Assembly (NCBI GenBank): GCA_947504185.1
Contig: CANNGJ010000005.1
Coordinates: forward strand, 1-64,000
Direction of reading: 5' to 3'
Length of the DNA stretch: 64,000 nt
DNA from: an uncultured Tenacibaculum sp.
GTDB taxonomy: Bacteria > Bacteroidota > Bacteroidia > Flavobacteriales > Flavobacteriaceae
Of the stretch, positions 26,257 through 37,078 are shown piece after piece. A program made the position numbers and the translations under genes. Positions within the stretch are counted from its first letter, which is position 1. Each line of letters starts with the position of its first letter. The notes beneath the pieces were generated by a model. That model had not been told where the DNA came from. It was given only the letters and a program-made list of their open reading frames with translations, and searched no databases.

Positions 26257-27927
26257 AAAAGACTATTTCTTTTTACATTTTTAGTATTCGCTATTGGAAG
26301 TTTTTCTCAAACAAGAAAAATTAAAATACTTTCTACCGAAATAAGCACTGCTGATGAGGAAAAATATCCTGGGGCAACTATATTAATTGGTAATGTAAAA
26401 ATGGAGCATGAAGGTGCTACACTAGATTGTAAAAGAGCTTTATTTTTTCAAAAGAAAAATTTATTTAAAGCCATTGGTGAAGTAGTAATTGAACAAGGAG
26501 ATAGTATTATTCAATACAGCGACTTTTCAATTTATAATGGAAACACTAAAAAAGCTAAATCTTGGGGAAATGTAGAGATTAATGATAAAGAAATGAAAAT
26601 GAATACTGACACGCTTCATTTTGATAGAATTAATCAGCTTTTATATTATCCAAATGGCGGTACAATACGTGATAAAAAGAATACTTTAAAAAGTGTTAGG
26701 GGGACTTATTTTTTAAAAGATAAAAAGTTCACAGCAAAGTCAAAAGTAACAGTTGTAAACCCTGATAACAATCTAGAATCTGATCATTTAGATTATTACA
26801 CAAACTCAAACTTAGCATATTTATATGGCCCAAGTACTATTACCAATTTAAAAGATAGTACAAGAATATATTCTGAAAGAGGTTTTTTTGATACCAATAC
26901 AGACATTTCATATTTTGTAAAAAACGCAAAGCTCTTTTTAAAAGAAAGAACAATTTTAGCTGACAGCTTATATTACGATAAAAGAAAAGGATTTGCTTCA
27001 GCAACTAACAGAATAAAAGTTATTGATACTGTTCAGAAAATGGTTACCAAAGGTAATTATGCTGAATTATATGAGCACAAAGACTCTTTATATATTATTA
27101 ATAGAGCTGTAGCTATTTCTGAAATTGATAACGATTCTATGTATGTAGCTGGTGATAAAATATTATTGACTGGTAAACCTGAAAATAGAATTGTTCGAAT
27201 TTTTAACAACGCTAAAATTTTTAAATCAGATTTACAAGGAAAATGTGATTCTATTCATACAAGCCAAGTTACAGGAGTAACCAGAATGTTTAACAACCCT
27301 ATTATTTGGTCAGGAAAAAGCCAGATTACTGGGGATAGTATTCAAATACTTTCCAATAAAGAAACGAATAAACTAGATTCTTTAAAAGTATTACAAAATG
27401 CATTTATGATTCAGAAAGATTCTATAGCAGAAGATGATTACAATCAAATTAAAGGGCGTAATATCTACGGGAAGTTTAAAGATAATGATTTAAGAACCAT
27501 GTTGGTTAAAGGAAATGCTGAGTCGTTATATTATAACAGGAATGAAGAATCGCAAAAGCTAGAAACTATTACTAAAGAAATTGCCAGCGATATTGAATTT
27601 ACGTTGGATAATAATGAGATTACTGAGACTAAATACTTTAAAAATACTGAAGGAAAGACATTTCCTCCTTCTGAGTTTCCTGCGGAAGAAAAGAAATTTA
27701 AAGGATTTATTTGGCGAGGAAATGAGCAGCCAAAAACAGTAGAAGATATTTTTATAAAAGACAATCCAAAAACACCTTCAAAAATTAAGGGTACGAAAGA
27801 GGTTGTAAAAAAAGCTAAAGAACAATTTATAGAAGAGATTTCTAAAAATAAAGTGCCGTTGATAGAAGAAAATCCTGTTAAGAAAAAATCTAAAAAAGGA
27901 AAATTAAAGGAGTTTAAAATAAACTAA
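26257..27927 (+). CDS. OstA/LptA-like exported protein
   Basis: Periplasmic protein of the OstA/LptA beta-jellyroll type, related to lipopolysaccharide transport proteins. A signal peptide (KRLFLFTFLVFAIGSFSQ) is followed by repeated beta-strand segments, such as ATILIGNVKMEHEGATLDCK and SWGNVEINDKEMKMNTDTLH, across roughly the first 450 residues. The last 100 residues are lysine-rich and probably unstructured. I chose the TTG at 26257 (556 residues): it starts directly at the signal peptide and follows a promoter-like element. An ATG at 26209 would add 16 residues. The aminotransferase gene begins 6 bases after the stop, so the two share a transcript. Confidence 0.75.
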   Translation, partial: KRLFLFTFLVFAIGSFSQTRKIKILSTEISTADEEKYPGATILIGNVKMEHEGATLDCKRALFFQKKNLFKAIGEVVIEQGDSIIQYSDFSIYNGNTKKAKSWGNVEINDKEMKMNTDTLHFDRINQLLYYPNGGTIRDKKNTLKSVRGTYFLKDKKFTAKSKVTVVNPDNNLESDHLDYYTNSNLAYLYGPSTITNLKDSTRIYSERGFFDTNTDISYFVKNAKLFLKERTILADSLYYDKRKGFASATNRIKVIDTVQKMVTKGNYAELYEHKDSLYIINRAVAISEIDNDSMYVAGDKILLTGKPENRIVRIFNNAKIFKSDLQGKCDSIHTSQVTGVTRMFNNPIIWSGKSQITGDSIQILSNKETNKLDSLKVLQNAFMIQKDSIAEDDYNQIKGRNIYGKFKDNDLRTMLVKGNAESLYYNRNEESQKLETITKEIASDIEFTLDNNEITETKYFKNTEGKTFPPSEFPAEEKKFKGFIWRGNEQPKTVEDIFIKDNPKTPSKIKGTKEVVKKAKEQFIEEISKNKVPLIEENPVKKKSKKGKLKEFKIN

Positions 27928-27932
27928 TTTAG

Positions 27933-29111
27933 ATGAAAGAGGACTTTTTTAAGTACCAAGGACAAACAACTCCACATCCATTAGCTATAGAAATTTCCCA
28001 TGCTAAAGGAAGCTATATTTACGATAGTAATGGAAAAAAGATGTTAGATTTTGTTGCTGGTGTTTCAGCAAATAGCTTAGGACACAATCATCCAAAAGTT
28101 AATCAAGCTATAAAAAGCCAATTAGATTCATATACCCATGTGATGGTTTATGGAGAATTTATTCAAAAACCTCAATTAGAACTTTGTAAAGCTTTAGCTA
28201 AAACCTTACCTAAAGAATTATCTTCTGTTTATATAGTAAATTCAGGAACTGAAGCTACCGAAGGAGCTCTAAAATTAGCTAAAAGATTTACTAATCGAAG
28301 CGAAATTATTGCTGCTAAAAATGCTTACCATGGAAATACGCAAGGCGCCATGAGTGTTTGTGGAGCTGAACAACAAAATCGTGCATTTCGACCTTTAATC
28401 CCAGGAATAAAGTTTATAGAATTCAATAACGAGTTAGATTTAGACAAAATTACGTCAAAAACTGCTGCTGTTATTCTTGAAACTATTCAAGGAGGTGCAG
28501 GTTTTATTGAGCCTAAAAACAATTATTTAGCTAAAGTAAAACAGCGTTGCGAAGAAATTGGTGCTTTGTTAATTTTAGATGAAATTCAAACTGGAATTGG
28601 ACGTACTGGAAAGTTCTGGGGATTTGAAAATTATAATGTTAATCCTGATATAATTATTACAGGAAAAGGTCTTGGTGGAGGAATGCCAATTGGTGCATTT
28701 ATATCTTCTTTTGATATAATGAATTGCCTTAAAGAAAATCCTAAATTAGGGCATATTACTACTTTTGGTGGTCATCCCGTTATTGCTAGTGCTGGATTAG
28801 CTACTGTTAAAGAGATTACTTCAACAAACCTCATCAAAGAAGCGTTGAGAAAGGAAACTTTAATACGAAATAAGTTTAAAAACCATTCTGCAATTAAAGA
28901 GATTAGAGGGAAAGGTTTAATGCTTGCTCTTATTGTTGATTCTCCTGGAATTGCTTCAAAAATTATTTTGAATTGTTTAGATAAAGGGCTCATTCTTTTT
29001 TGGTTACTTTTCGAAGGATCAGCAATTAGAATCACACCTCCATTAACGATTTCTGATGAAGAAATAAATGAAGGGTGTGATATTATTTTAAATGAATTAA
29101 ATAAACTTTAA
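27933..29111 (+). CDS. Class III aminotransferase (acetylornithine/aspartate aminotransferase family)
   Basis: PLP-dependent aminotransferase of fold type I, 392 residues. VNSGTEATEGALKLAKR near residue 102 binds the PLP phosphate, and LILDEIQTGIGRTGKFW near 213 holds the conserved Asp. The Schiff-base lysine is in ITGKGLGGGMPIGAF near 246. The class includes acetylornithine, 4-aminobutyrate and ornithine aminotransferases; no arginine genes are near, so the substrate is open. It is coupled to the OstA-like gene, and its last 4 bases overlap the end of the converging ilvA gene. Confidence 0.82.
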   Translation: MKEDFFKYQGQTTPHPLAIEISHAKGSYIYDSNGKKMLDFVAGVSANSLGHNHPKVNQAIKSQLDSYTHVMVYGEFIQKPQLELCKALAKTLPKELSSVYIVNSGTEATEGALKLAKRFTNRSEIIAAKNAYHGNTQGAMSVCGAEQQNRAFRPLIPGIKFIEFNNELDLDKITSKTAAVILETIQGGAGFIEPKNNYLAKVKQRCEEIGALLILDEIQTGIGRTGKFWGFENYNVNPDIIITGKGLGGGMPIGAFISSFDIMNCLKENPKLGHITTFGGHPVIASAGLATVKEITSTNLIKEALRKETLIRNKFKNHSAIKEIRGKGLMLALIVDSPGIASKIILNCLDKGLILFWLLFEGSAIRITPPLTISDEEINEGCDIILNELNKL

Positions 29112-30370
29112 ACCAAAAATTCAAATAAGTTAGGTTTATCATTTAAGTATTCTCCATAGAAATTACGCTCTTTCATCCTACGAATCAATGGAGTTAAATC
29201 TTCCCTTTTTTCTATTTCTATTCCTACTACAGCAGGTCCATTTTCCCTACTTGTTTTTTTAGAATATTCAAAGTATGTAATATCATCATTTTTCCCTAAA
29301 ACATCTATTACAAATTCTTTTAAAGCTCCTGCACGTTGTGGAAATCGAATAATAAAATAATGTTTCAATTGACTATATAATAAAGCTCTTTCTTTTATTT
29401 CTGCTGTTCTTGTAATATCATTATTGCTACCACTAATTACGCAAACAACGTTTTTACCTCTAATTTCTTCAGTATAAAAATCTAATGCAGCAATAGTTAA
29501 AGCACCTGCTGGCTCAACTACTATTGCTTCTTTATTATATAAATCTAAAATAGTTTGACAAACTTTTCCTTCAGGAACTGTTATCATAGCATCTAAATTT
29601 TCTTTACATATATTCAATGTTAAATTCCCTACTTGTTGTACAGCAGCACCATCAATAAATTTATCAATTTTATCTAGTTTCACATTTTTATTTTCTAAAA
29701 TAGATGTTTTCATAGAAGGAGCTCCTTCAGGCTCTACTCCTATAATTTTTGTATTAGGTGATAATTGTTTAAATACACTTGATAAACCGGAAGCTAAACC
29801 TCCTCCTCCTACAGGTACAAATACATAATCTATAAATTCACTAGATTGATTAATCACTTCCAATCCAACTGTTGCTTGTCCTTCTATTATTTTTTCATCA
29901 TCAAACGGATGTACAAATGTTTTACCTAAAGTATCACATACATGTTTTGCTAATTTATATGCATCATCAAAAGTATCTCCAGTTAATTCAATATCAACAT
30001 AATCACCACCAAACATCTTAACTTGTTCTACTTTTTGTTTTGGCGTTGGTGAAGGCATGACAATTGTACCATGAATCTTCAATTTTTTGCAAGCAAAAGC
30101 TACTCCTTGAGCATGATTTCCTGCGCTTGCGCAAATGATTCCATTTCGTCTGTCTTCTTCAGAAATTGAATTTATTTTATTATAAGCTCCTCTAATCTTA
30201 TAAGATCTTACTTGCTGTAAGTCTTCACGTTTTAAGAAAACATTTGCTTTAAATTTCTCTGAATAAATATAATTTTTTAACAGAGGAGTTTCTGTAGCCA
30301 CACCTTTCAATGTAGCTACAGCTTCCTCAACTGCTTTTATAGTTGGTGTATATGTTGTTTGAATTTGCAT
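29108..30370 (-). CDS. ilvA: Threonine ammonia-lyase (threonine dehydratase), biosynthetic
   Basis: PLP enzyme that converts threonine to 2-oxobutanoate, the entry to isoleucine synthesis. The PLP lysine is in VRSYKIRGAYNKI near residue 58, the substrate loop SAGNHAQGVA near 84, and the glycine-rich VGGGGLASGL near 190. One ACT-like regulatory module follows (about 335-420, starting HYFIIRFPQRAGAL). The 420-residue form has one such module, against two in the E. coli enzyme. It is the last gene of ilvEDBNCA, 4 bases after ilvC. Its substrate is made by the thrABC genes 13 kb away. Confidence 0.95.
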   Translation of the reverse strand: MQIQTTYTPTIKAVEEAVATLKGVATETPLLKNYIYSEKFKANVFLKREDLQQVRSYKIRGAYNKINSISEEDRRNGIICASAGNHAQGVAFACKKLKIHGTIVMPSPTPKQKVEQVKMFGGDYVDIELTGDTFDDAYKLAKHVCDTLGKTFVHPFDDEKIIEGQATVGLEVINQSSEFIDYVFVPVGGGGLASGLSSVFKQLSPNTKIIGVEPEGAPSMKTSILENKNVKLDKIDKFIDGAAVQQVGNLTLNICKENLDAMITVPEGKVCQTILDLYNKEAIVVEPAGALTIAALDFYTEEIRGKNVVCVISGSNNDITRTAEIKERALLYSQLKHYFIIRFPQRAGALKEFVIDVLGKNDDITYFEYSKKTSRENGPAVVGIEIEKREDLTPLIRRMKERNFYGEYLNDKPNLFEFLV

Positions 30371-30374
30371 ATTT

Positions 30375-31880
30375 TTAATGGAAAACTACTGCTGCTTTTT
30401 TTTCTTCTTGACTTATTGTTTTCATTGCTGTCATTGACGCTCTTAAGGTTTTTCCTATTTTCTCAATTGGATGCCCTTGTACAGCTTCATTTACCTTAAT
30501 TAAATTTAAATTATCTACTTCATTAGAAGATGCATATGATTTACCTATAATAGAAGTATTTACTTTTTTCATAAAATCAACCAATAATGGTTTTGCTGCA
30601 TGATCAAACAAATAGCATCCATATTCTGCTGTATCTGAAATAATACGATTCATTTCATATAATTTCTTTCTTGCCACTGTATTTGCTATTAATGGTAATT
30701 CATGTAAAGACTCGTAGTACGCTGATTCTTCTTTAATTCCTGAAGCTACCATAGTATCAAAAGCTAACTCAACACCTGCTCTTACAAAAGCTACCATTAA
30801 AGTTCCATGATCAAAATATTCCTGTTCACTCACTTCTACTTCTGTTGCTTCAGTTTTTTCAAAAGCTGTTTCTCCAGTTGCTGCTCTCCATGATAATAAA
30901 TTTACATCATCATTTGCCCAATCTTCCATCATTGTTTTAGAAAAATGACCAGACATAATATCATCCATATGCTTAACAAATAAAGGCTTCATAATAGTTT
31001 TTAACTCTTCTGAAAGCTCAAAGGCTTTTATTTTAGCTGGATTTGATAAGCGATCCATCATATTAGTAATTCCTCCATGTTTTAAAGCTTCTGTAATTGT
31101 TTCCCAACCATATTGAATTAATTTAGCGGCATATGTAGGTTCAATACCTTCCTCCAACATTCTATCAAAAGATAAAATAGATGCTGTTTGTAAAACTCCA
31201 CATAAAATAGTTTGTTCTCCCATTAAATCGGATTTTACCTCAGCTACAAAAGAAGATTCTAAAACTCCTGCTCTATGCCCTCCTGTTGCTACCGCATAAG
31301 CTTTTGCTTGCACCCAACCTTTATTTTCCGGATCATTTTCTGGATGCACCGCAATTAATGTTGGCACTCCAAAACCTCTTTTATACTCCTCTCTTACTTC
31401 TGTTCCTGGGCATTTCGGCGCTACCATTATCACTGTTAAATCTTCACGAATTTTCATTCCCTCTTCAACAATATTAAACCCATGAGAATAAGATAATGTT
31501 GCTCCTTTTTTCATTAAAGGCATTACCATTTTCACTACTCGTGTATGTTGTTTATCTGGTGTTAAGTTTAATACTAAATCTGCAGTAGGTATTAATTCTT
31601 CGAATGTTCCGACATTAAAATTGTTTTCAGTAGCATTCTTATACGAAGCTCTCTTTTCTTCAATTGCTGCTGGTCTTAATGCATAAGATACATCTAAACC
31701 AGAATCTCGCATATTTAAACCTTGATTTAACCCTTGAGCTCCACAACCAATAATAACCACTTTTTTACCTTCCAGTGCCTTAACTCCATCTGAAAACTCT
31801 GAAGAATTCATGAATCTACATTTTGCAAGTTGTTCTAATTTTCCTGCTAATGATAGTGTATTGAAATAATTTGTTGTCAT
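30375..31880 (-). CDS. ilvC: Ketol-acid reductoisomerase (class II)
   Basis: Isomerises and reduces acetolactate and acetohydroxybutanoate with NADPH and magnesium, step two of valine and isoleucine synthesis. The Rossmann motif [18 protein letters not shown] lies near residue 45. The 501-residue length and the duplicated C-terminal knotted domain identify the long class II form known from E. coli. It lies 4 bases from both neighbours in the ilv operon. Confidence 0.96.
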   Translation of the reverse strand: MTTNYFNTLSLAGKLEQLAKCRFMNSSEFSDGVKALEGKKVVIIGCGAQGLNQGLNMRDSGLDVSYALRPAAIEEKRASYKNATENNFNVGTFEELIPTADLVLNLTPDKQHTRVVKMVMPLMKKGATLSYSHGFNIVEEGMKIREDLTVIMVAPKCPGTEVREEYKRGFGVPTLIAVHPENDPENKGWVQAKAYAVATGGHRAGVLESSFVAEVKSDLMGEQTILCGVLQTASILSFDRMLEEGIEPTYAAKLIQYGWETITEALKHGGITNMMDRLSNPAKIKAFELSEELKTIMKPLFVKHMDDIMSGHFSKTMMEDWANDDVNLLSWRAATGETAFEKTEATEVEVSEQEYFDHGTLMVAFVRAGVELAFDTMVASGIKEESAYYESLHELPLIANTVARKKLYEMNRIISDTAEYGCYLFDHAAKPLLVDFMKKVNTSIIGKSYASSNEVDNLNLIKVNEAVQGHPIEKIGKTLRASMTAMKTISQEEKKAAVVFH

Positions 31881-31884
31881 TTTT

Positions 31885-32409
31885 TTAGTTGTTTGTTGAT
31901 AATAATGTTGATATTTTCATTTCATCTTTGGTTATTGCAATACGTCCTGATCGAACAAATTGCATAATTCCATGTTTATCTAATGTGTGGTATAATTCTT
32001 CTATTTCTTCTTTACTTCCTGATTTTTCGAGTACAAAAAAGTCTTTATTTATATTAATTACTCTAGATTTACTACTGTTGATAATCGTTTGAATTTCATC
32101 ATTTGCTATTAGTGATTCAGAACTCAGTTTAAACAAGCATGATTCTTGATAAACAGTATCTTTATCTGTATGATAGTAAGCCTTTATAACTTCTACTTGT
32201 TTTTCTATCTGACCTATAATTTTTTTTATTTGTTCTTCTGTTACCTTTACTAACAAAGTAAATCTTGAAACACTTTTTATTTCTGATTTAGAAATATTCA
32301 TGCTTTCAATATTAATATGTCTTCTTAAAAAGATTCCTGAAATTCTATTCAGTAATCCTACATTGTTTTCTGTATAAACCGAAACTGTATATGTTTGTCT
32401 ATTATCCAT
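31885..32409 (-). CDS. ilvN: Acetolactate synthase small (regulatory) subunit
   Basis: Regulatory partner of the large subunit; it carries the valine-binding ACT domain. [20 protein letters not shown] at residues 7-26 is the ACT core, with the helix [12 protein letters not shown] next. The 174-residue protein has the usual C-terminal domain. Two bases separate it from the large-subunit gene. The name ilvH would be equally valid. Confidence 0.93.
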   Translation of the reverse strand: MDNRQTYTVSVYTENNVGLLNRISGIFLRRHINIESMNISKSEIKSVSRFTLLVKVTEEQIKKIIGQIEKQVEVIKAYYHTDKDTVYQESCLFKLSSESLIANDEIQTIINSSKSRVININKDFFVLEKSGSKEEIEELYHTLDKHGIMQFVRSGRIAITKDEMKISTLLSTNN

Positions 32410-32411
32410 AA

Positions 32412-34145
32412 TTATTCTAATCTTATATCTGAAACTGATGCTCCTGTTGGTATCATTGGAAATACATTATTTTCTTTCTCTACACAAACTTCTAAAAAAT
32501 AGGCTTCTTTAGATTCCATCATTTCTTGAACTGCACTTGCTAAATCTTCTCTTTTCGTAACTCTTTTTGCATCTATACTGTATCCTTTTGCAATAGTTAC
32601 AAAATCTGGATTTGTCATTTCTGTTGATGCATATCGTTTATCAAAAAACAGTTGTTGCCATTGACGTACCATTCCTAAATATTCATTATTTAAAACAACT
32701 ATTTTAACTGCTGCTTTTGTTTGTAAAATGGTTCCTAATTCTTGAATTGTCATCTGATACCCTCCATCACCAGCTATCATTACTACCTCTCTATCGGGCA
32801 CTCCCATTTTTGCCCCAATTGCTGCTGGTAATGCAAATCCCATTGTTCCTAATCCTCCTGAAGTAATATTACTTTTAGTTTGGTTAAATTTGGCATAACG
32901 ACAAGCAAACATTTGATGTTGACCTACATCTGAAACAATTACAGCGTCCCCTCCAGAAGCATTATTTATTTCTTTTAAAACCTCTCCCATTGTCAAACCT
33001 TCTTTGGTTGGAAATAAATCTTCTTTTTTTACCTTATCAAATTCAATGGCCTCTAATTTATTAAACTCTTCCAACCATTTATCATGTGTGTTTTTATTTA
33101 CAAACGGTAAAATTTCTGCTAAGCTTTCCTTTACATCCCCTAAAACAGCTACATCTGCTTTTACATTTTTATCTACTTCAGCTGGATCTATTTCAAAATG
33201 AATAACTTTTGCTTGCTTTGCATAGGTATTTAAACTTCCTGTAACACGGTCATCAAAGCGCATTCCTACAGCTATTAATAAATCACATTCGTTCGTTAAT
33301 TTATTTGGTGCGTAATTACCATGCATTCCTACCATACCAATATTAAGCTCATGTTCCGTTGGCAATGCCGATAATCCTAAGATTGTCCATGCTGAAGGAA
33401 TTCCTGCCTTTTCAATGAATTCTTTAAATTCTTTCTCTGCTTCTCCTAAAATAACTCCCTGTCCAAAAACTACCATCGGCTTTTTTGCACTGTTAATTAA
33501 TAAAGCTGCTGCTTTTACTTCTTCTAAATTAACTTCAGGTTTAGCTTTATAACTACGTACTGAAGTACATTTTTCATATTCAAAATCAAAAGTATCAAAC
33601 TGTGCATCTTTCGTAATATCAATCAATACAGGTCCTGGTCTTCCTGATCTTGCTATATAAAATGCTTTTGCAAAAATTTCTGGTATTTCAGAAGCTTTTG
33701 TTATCTGATAATTCCATTTAGTAACGGGTGTAGAAATACCAACAATATCTGTTTCTTGAAAAGCATCAGAACCTAATAAATGAGAAGCTACCTGACCTGT
33801 TATACACACCATTGGTGTAGAATCTATTTGTGCATCTGCAATACCAGTTATTAAATTTGTAGCTCCAGGTCCAGAGGTAGCAATAGCCACTCCTACCTTA
33901 CCTGTTACTCTGGCAAACCCTTGTGCTGCATGTGTTGCTCCTTGTTCATGACGAGTTAACACATGATTAATTTTATCTTGATATTTATATAATTCATCAT
34001 ATACTGGCATTATTGCTCCTCCAGGATATCCATAAATTAAATCTGCTCCTTCTTCCAATAAACATTTCACGACGGCTTCTGCTCCTGAAATATGCAGTTT
34101 TTGTTTTGTCTTTGCTAAAGATTGTGTCTGTGGTTTTGTGGTCAT
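32412..34145 (-). CDS. ilvB: Acetolactate synthase large (catalytic) subunit
   Basis: Thiamine diphosphate and FAD enzyme that makes 2-acetolactate or 2-aceto-2-hydroxybutanoate. GYPGGAIMPVYDEL near residue 39 and the catalytic Glu in LTRHEQGATHAAQG near 64 form the first half of the active site. The ThDP motif GDGGYQMTIQELGT lies near 458, with Asn about 27 residues on. The 577-residue length is normal. Third gene of ilvEDBNCA. Confidence 0.95.
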   Translation of the reverse strand: MTTKPQTQSLAKTKQKLHISGAEAVVKCLLEEGADLIYGYPGGAIMPVYDELYKYQDKINHVLTRHEQGATHAAQGFARVTGKVGVAIATSGPGATNLITGIADAQIDSTPMVCITGQVASHLLGSDAFQETDIVGISTPVTKWNYQITKASEIPEIFAKAFYIARSGRPGPVLIDITKDAQFDTFDFEYEKCTSVRSYKAKPEVNLEEVKAAALLINSAKKPMVVFGQGVILGEAEKEFKEFIEKAGIPSAWTILGLSALPTEHELNIGMVGMHGNYAPNKLTNECDLLIAVGMRFDDRVTGSLNTYAKQAKVIHFEIDPAEVDKNVKADVAVLGDVKESLAEILPFVNKNTHDKWLEEFNKLEAIEFDKVKKEDLFPTKEGLTMGEVLKEINNASGGDAVIVSDVGQHQMFACRYAKFNQTKSNITSGGLGTMGFALPAAIGAKMGVPDREVVMIAGDGGYQMTIQELGTILQTKAAVKIVVLNNEYLGMVRQWQQLFFDKRYASTEMTNPDFVTIAKGYSIDAKRVTKREDLASAVQEMMESKEAYFLEVCVEKENNVFPMIPTGASVSDIRLE

Positions 34146-34156
34146 AATTTATGATG

Positions 34157-35839
34157 TTAAAATGCATCCGTTACACATCCTTTAGATGCTGATGCAACGG
34201 TTTTTGCATATTTATATAATATTCCTTTTTTATGCTTTAATTCTGGAGCAACCCATTTTGATTTTCTTTCTGCTAATTCTTCATCAGAAATCAAAACATT
34301 TATAGAATTATCTTCCGCACTAATTCTGATTTTATCTCCTGTTTCTAATAAACCTATTGTTCCTCCTGATTGTGCTTCTGGTGTAATGTGCCCTACTACA
34401 AAACCATGAGTTCCTCCAGAAAAACGACCATCTGTAATTAACGCTACAGACTTTCCTAAACCTGCTCCCATAATTAACGACGTTGGTTTTAGCATTTCTG
34501 GCATTCCTGGCCCTCCTTTTGGACCAACATATCTAATAACTACTACATCTCCTCTTTCTACTTCTCCGTTTGAAATTCCTGTATTAGCTGCCTGTTCTCC
34601 ATCATACACCACTGCTTTCCCTTCAAAAAGCAACCCCTCATTTCCAGAAATTTTAGCTACAGCTCCTTCGGTAGCAAGGTTTCCATAAATTATTTGAATA
34701 TTTCCTGAAGATTTTAATGCTTTATCTTTAGGGTATATTACATCTTGCTCGTCTTCAAAAGAAAGAGGTTCAACATCTGCTAAATTTTCAGCTAAAGTCT
34801 TTCCTGTTACTGTTAAACAATCACCATGTAAATATCCATTATCTAGTAAATACTTCATTACTGCTGGCGTTCCTCCAACACCATGTACATCTTCCATTAA
34901 ATATTTTCCTGATGGTTTTAAATCAGCAATTAATGGAGTTCTATCACTTACTCGTTGAAAATCTTCCAAAGAAAAATCAATATCCGCAGCATGTGCTATT
35001 GCTAAAAAATGTAATACTGCATTTGTAGAACCTCCAAGTGCATTTACTAAAGCAACCGCATTCTCTATCGATTTTTTAGAAATAATATCTAAAGGTTTTA
35101 AATCTAATTCTAATAAATTTTTGATTGCTAAAGCAGTTCTTTCAGCTTCTGATAATTTATTAGGATTCTCAGCAGGTATCGATGAATTATAAGGCAATGC
35201 AAATCCCATACATTCTATGGCAGAAGCCATTGTATTTGCAGTGTACATACCTCCACAAGCTCCTGCTCCCGGAATTGCTCTCTTTATAATCTCTCTATAT
35301 TCATCTTCTTCAATTTCTCCTGCAACTTTTTGGCCTAAAGCTTCAAAAGCAGAAACAATATTTAGTTTTCTTCCTTTATAATTTCCTGATGCAATAGTTC
35401 CACCATACATCATGATCGACGGACGATTTAAACGTAACATTGCTATCACTGCTCCTGGCATATTCTTATCACAACCAACTACAGAAACTAATGCATCATA
35501 ACTTTGTGCATTCATAACTGTTTCTATAGAATCGGCAATAATATCTCTTGATGCTAATGAATAATTCATACCAGAAGTTCCCATAGAAATACCATCTGAT
35601 ACACCAATTGTATTAAAACCTAAACCAACTAAACCTGCTATCTTTGCTTCAACTTTAACTTCTGCTGCTAAATTGTTTAAATGCATGTTACAGGGGTTTC
35701 CATCATAACCTGTACTTGCAATACCAACTTGAGCTTTGCTCATATCTTCATCAGTTAAACCAACGGCATACAGCATTGCTTGCGATGCTGGTTGAGATTC
35801 GTCTTGTGTTAGCCTTTTACTATGTTTATTCAATTCCAT
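34157..35839 (-). CDS. ilvD: Dihydroxy-acid dehydratase
   Basis: Iron-sulfur enzyme that dehydrates the dihydroxy acids made by IlvC into the 2-oxo acids of valine and isoleucine. Cluster cysteines are visible in MHLNNLA-preceding NPCNMH near residue 51, [10 protein letters not shown] near 123 and [13 protein letters not shown] near 195. The C-terminal part holds [16 protein letters not shown] near 472. At 560 residues it has the usual length. Second gene of the operon, 1 base after ilvE. Confidence 0.96.
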   Translation of the reverse strand: MELNKHSKRLTQDESQPASQAMLYAVGLTDEDMSKAQVGIASTGYDGNPCNMHLNNLAAEVKVEAKIAGLVGLGFNTIGVSDGISMGTSGMNYSLASRDIIADSIETVMNAQSYDALVSVVGCDKNMPGAVIAMLRLNRPSIMMYGGTIASGNYKGRKLNIVSAFEALGQKVAGEIEEDEYREIIKRAIPGAGACGGMYTANTMASAIECMGFALPYNSSIPAENPNKLSEAERTALAIKNLLELDLKPLDIISKKSIENAVALVNALGGSTNAVLHFLAIAHAADIDFSLEDFQRVSDRTPLIADLKPSGKYLMEDVHGVGGTPAVMKYLLDNGYLHGDCLTVTGKTLAENLADVEPLSFEDEQDVIYPKDKALKSSGNIQIIYGNLATEGAVAKISGNEGLLFEGKAVVYDGEQAANTGISNGEVERGDVVVIRYVGPKGGPGMPEMLKPTSLIMGAGLGKSVALITDGRFSGGTHGFVVGHITPEAQSGGTIGLLETGDKIRISAEDNSINVLISDEELAERKSKWVAPELKHKKGILYKYAKTVASASKGCVTDAF

Positions 35840-35840
35840 G

Positions 35841-36728
35841 TTAACTCGCTTTTCTTTTTTGACGCAATCCTAATACTTCGTCTTTATATAATTTCATTAA
35901 TTGATATCCGTGTGATTGCTCCCATTCTAATGGAAACTGATAGTCATCTAATGACTGTAATCCTACAACTTCAGCTGCTGTACCAGTAAAAAAACAAGCG
36001 TCTGCATTTTTCAACTCATCTAATGTGAAATGCTTTTCTTCAATTGAAATTCCTGATTCTCTGCACAAATCAATTACTGTTGAGCGTGTAATTCCTGCCA
36101 TGATATGTCCACGAGGTGGAGTATATAACTTACCATCCTTCTCCATAAAAATATTCGCTCCTGAACATTCTGCTACGTTTCCATTCATATCTAATAATAA
36201 TGCTTCATCATAACCATTATTCTTTGCTTCATTTGTTGATAAAATAGAATTGATATAATGTCCTGTTACTTTAGCTTCTACAAAACAAGATTTTGGGTTT
36301 GGACGTTCAAAAGATGACGTTTTTACTCGCAATAGTTTATCTCCCATATATTTTCCCCATTCCCAACATTGAATTGTTAAATTCGTTTCATCTGAGGTTA
36401 ACAAACTCATATTTGCTCCTGTAGTAATTAATGGTCGTATATAAGCATCTTTCAATCCATTACGTTCTAATAATTCGTAAGTAATTTTAGTTAGCTCTTC
36501 TTCTGTATAATTAAACTGCATATTCATTACTTCTGCTCCATACTTTAAGCGCTTATAATGTTCATATGGTTTAAAAATTCGTGTGCCTTTTGATGTGTCG
36601 TACGCTCTTATCCCTTCAAAAACACCATTTCCATAATGTAAACTTTGGCTGTATGGGTTTTCTGAAGCTTCTTTTGCTTTAATAAATTTACCGTTGTAAT
36701 AAATTACACTTTCTTCGTTATAATACAT
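35841..36728 (-). CDS. ilvE: Branched-chain amino acid aminotransferase
   Basis: Fold type IV PLP aminotransferase performing the last step of leucine, isoleucine and valine synthesis. The PLP lysine is in [14 protein letters not shown] near residue 153, and [20 protein letters not shown] near 177 is a family signature. The 295-residue length fits the bacterial IlvE form. First structural gene of ilvEDBNCA: its ATG lies 158 bases after the second attenuator hairpin. Confidence 0.94.
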   Translation of the reverse strand: MYYNEESVIYYNGKFIKAKEASENPYSQSLHYGNGVFEGIRAYDTSKGTRIFKPYEHYKRLKYGAEVMNMQFNYTEEELTKITYELLERNGLKDAYIRPLITTGANMSLLTSDETNLTIQCWEWGKYMGDKLLRVKTSSFERPNPKSCFVEAKVTGHYINSILSTNEAKNNGYDEALLLDMNGNVAECSGANIFMEKDGKLYTPPRGHIMAGITRSTVIDLCRESGISIEEKHFTLDELKNADACFFTGTAAEVVGLQSLDDYQFPLEWEQSHGYQLMKLYKDEVLGLRQKRKAS

Positions 36729-36885
36729 TGTTGCTTGTTGTTTTGTTATTCGAAATTATTTTATTGTCTTTTTATAAATGATATTTTTTATTTTCTTTAA
36801 TGATATCTACTTGACAGATACAAAACACATATTATTGATTTTCAATAAGTTACATTTTTAATTATCTCATATTCAATACATAAAA

Positions 36886-36915
36886 AAAGCCTGTGTCAAT
36901 TTTGACACAGGCTTT
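36886..36915 (-). terminator. Attenuator terminator 2 in front of ilvE
   Basis: A 14-bp stem (AAAGCCTGTGTCAA with TTGACACAGGCTTT) with a 2-base loop and a U-tract on the minus strand. It lies 24 bases after the stop of leader peptide 2. The minus-strand segment TTGATACAG (36935-36943), which overlaps the leader stop codon, can pair over 9 positions (one G-U) with the 5' arm CTGTGTCAA and would prevent the terminator from forming. Confidence 0.8.
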
Positions 36916-36939
36916 ATTGTATAGCAATAATTATCTGTA

Positions 36940-37005
36940 TCAACTCGGTGGTGAGCTAATAATGACAATAATTAAGACTACTACGTTATGTATGTTTAAA
37001 TTCAT
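36940..37005 (-). CDS. ilv leader peptide 2
   Basis: A 21-residue reading frame with 11 branched-chain residues, including the run VVVLIIVII, ended by SSPPS and TGA. It is too rich in Val, Ile and Leu to be chance, and its position between two terminators fits a ribosome-sensing leader peptide. Stalling at these codons when charged tRNA is scarce would leave the antiterminator strand at the stop codon free. The leader starts 13 bases after attenuator terminator 1. Confidence 0.8.
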   Translation of the reverse strand: MNLNIHNVVVLIIVIISSPPS

Positions 37006-37017
37006 ATTTTCTAACTA

Positions 37018-37049
37018 AAAAAGGCTTCCTACATGTAGGAAGCCTTTTT
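37018..37049 (-). terminator. Attenuator terminator 1 in front of ilvE
   Basis: A perfect 16-bp palindrome with central TACATGTA and a U-tract on the minus strand. It lies 30 bases after the stop of leader peptide 1. The minus-strand TAGGGAAG (37074-37081), which begins with the leader stop codon TAG, can pair with the 5' arm CTTCCTA with one bulged G, giving a possible antiterminator. Confidence 0.8.
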
Positions 37050-37078
37050 ATAATTTATATATTATTAAATACTCTTCC

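Noticed and set aside
29108-29111. Four-base overlap between converging ilvA and the aminotransferase gene
   Set aside because: Ordinary compact convergent arrangement; no frameshift or truncation in either gene.
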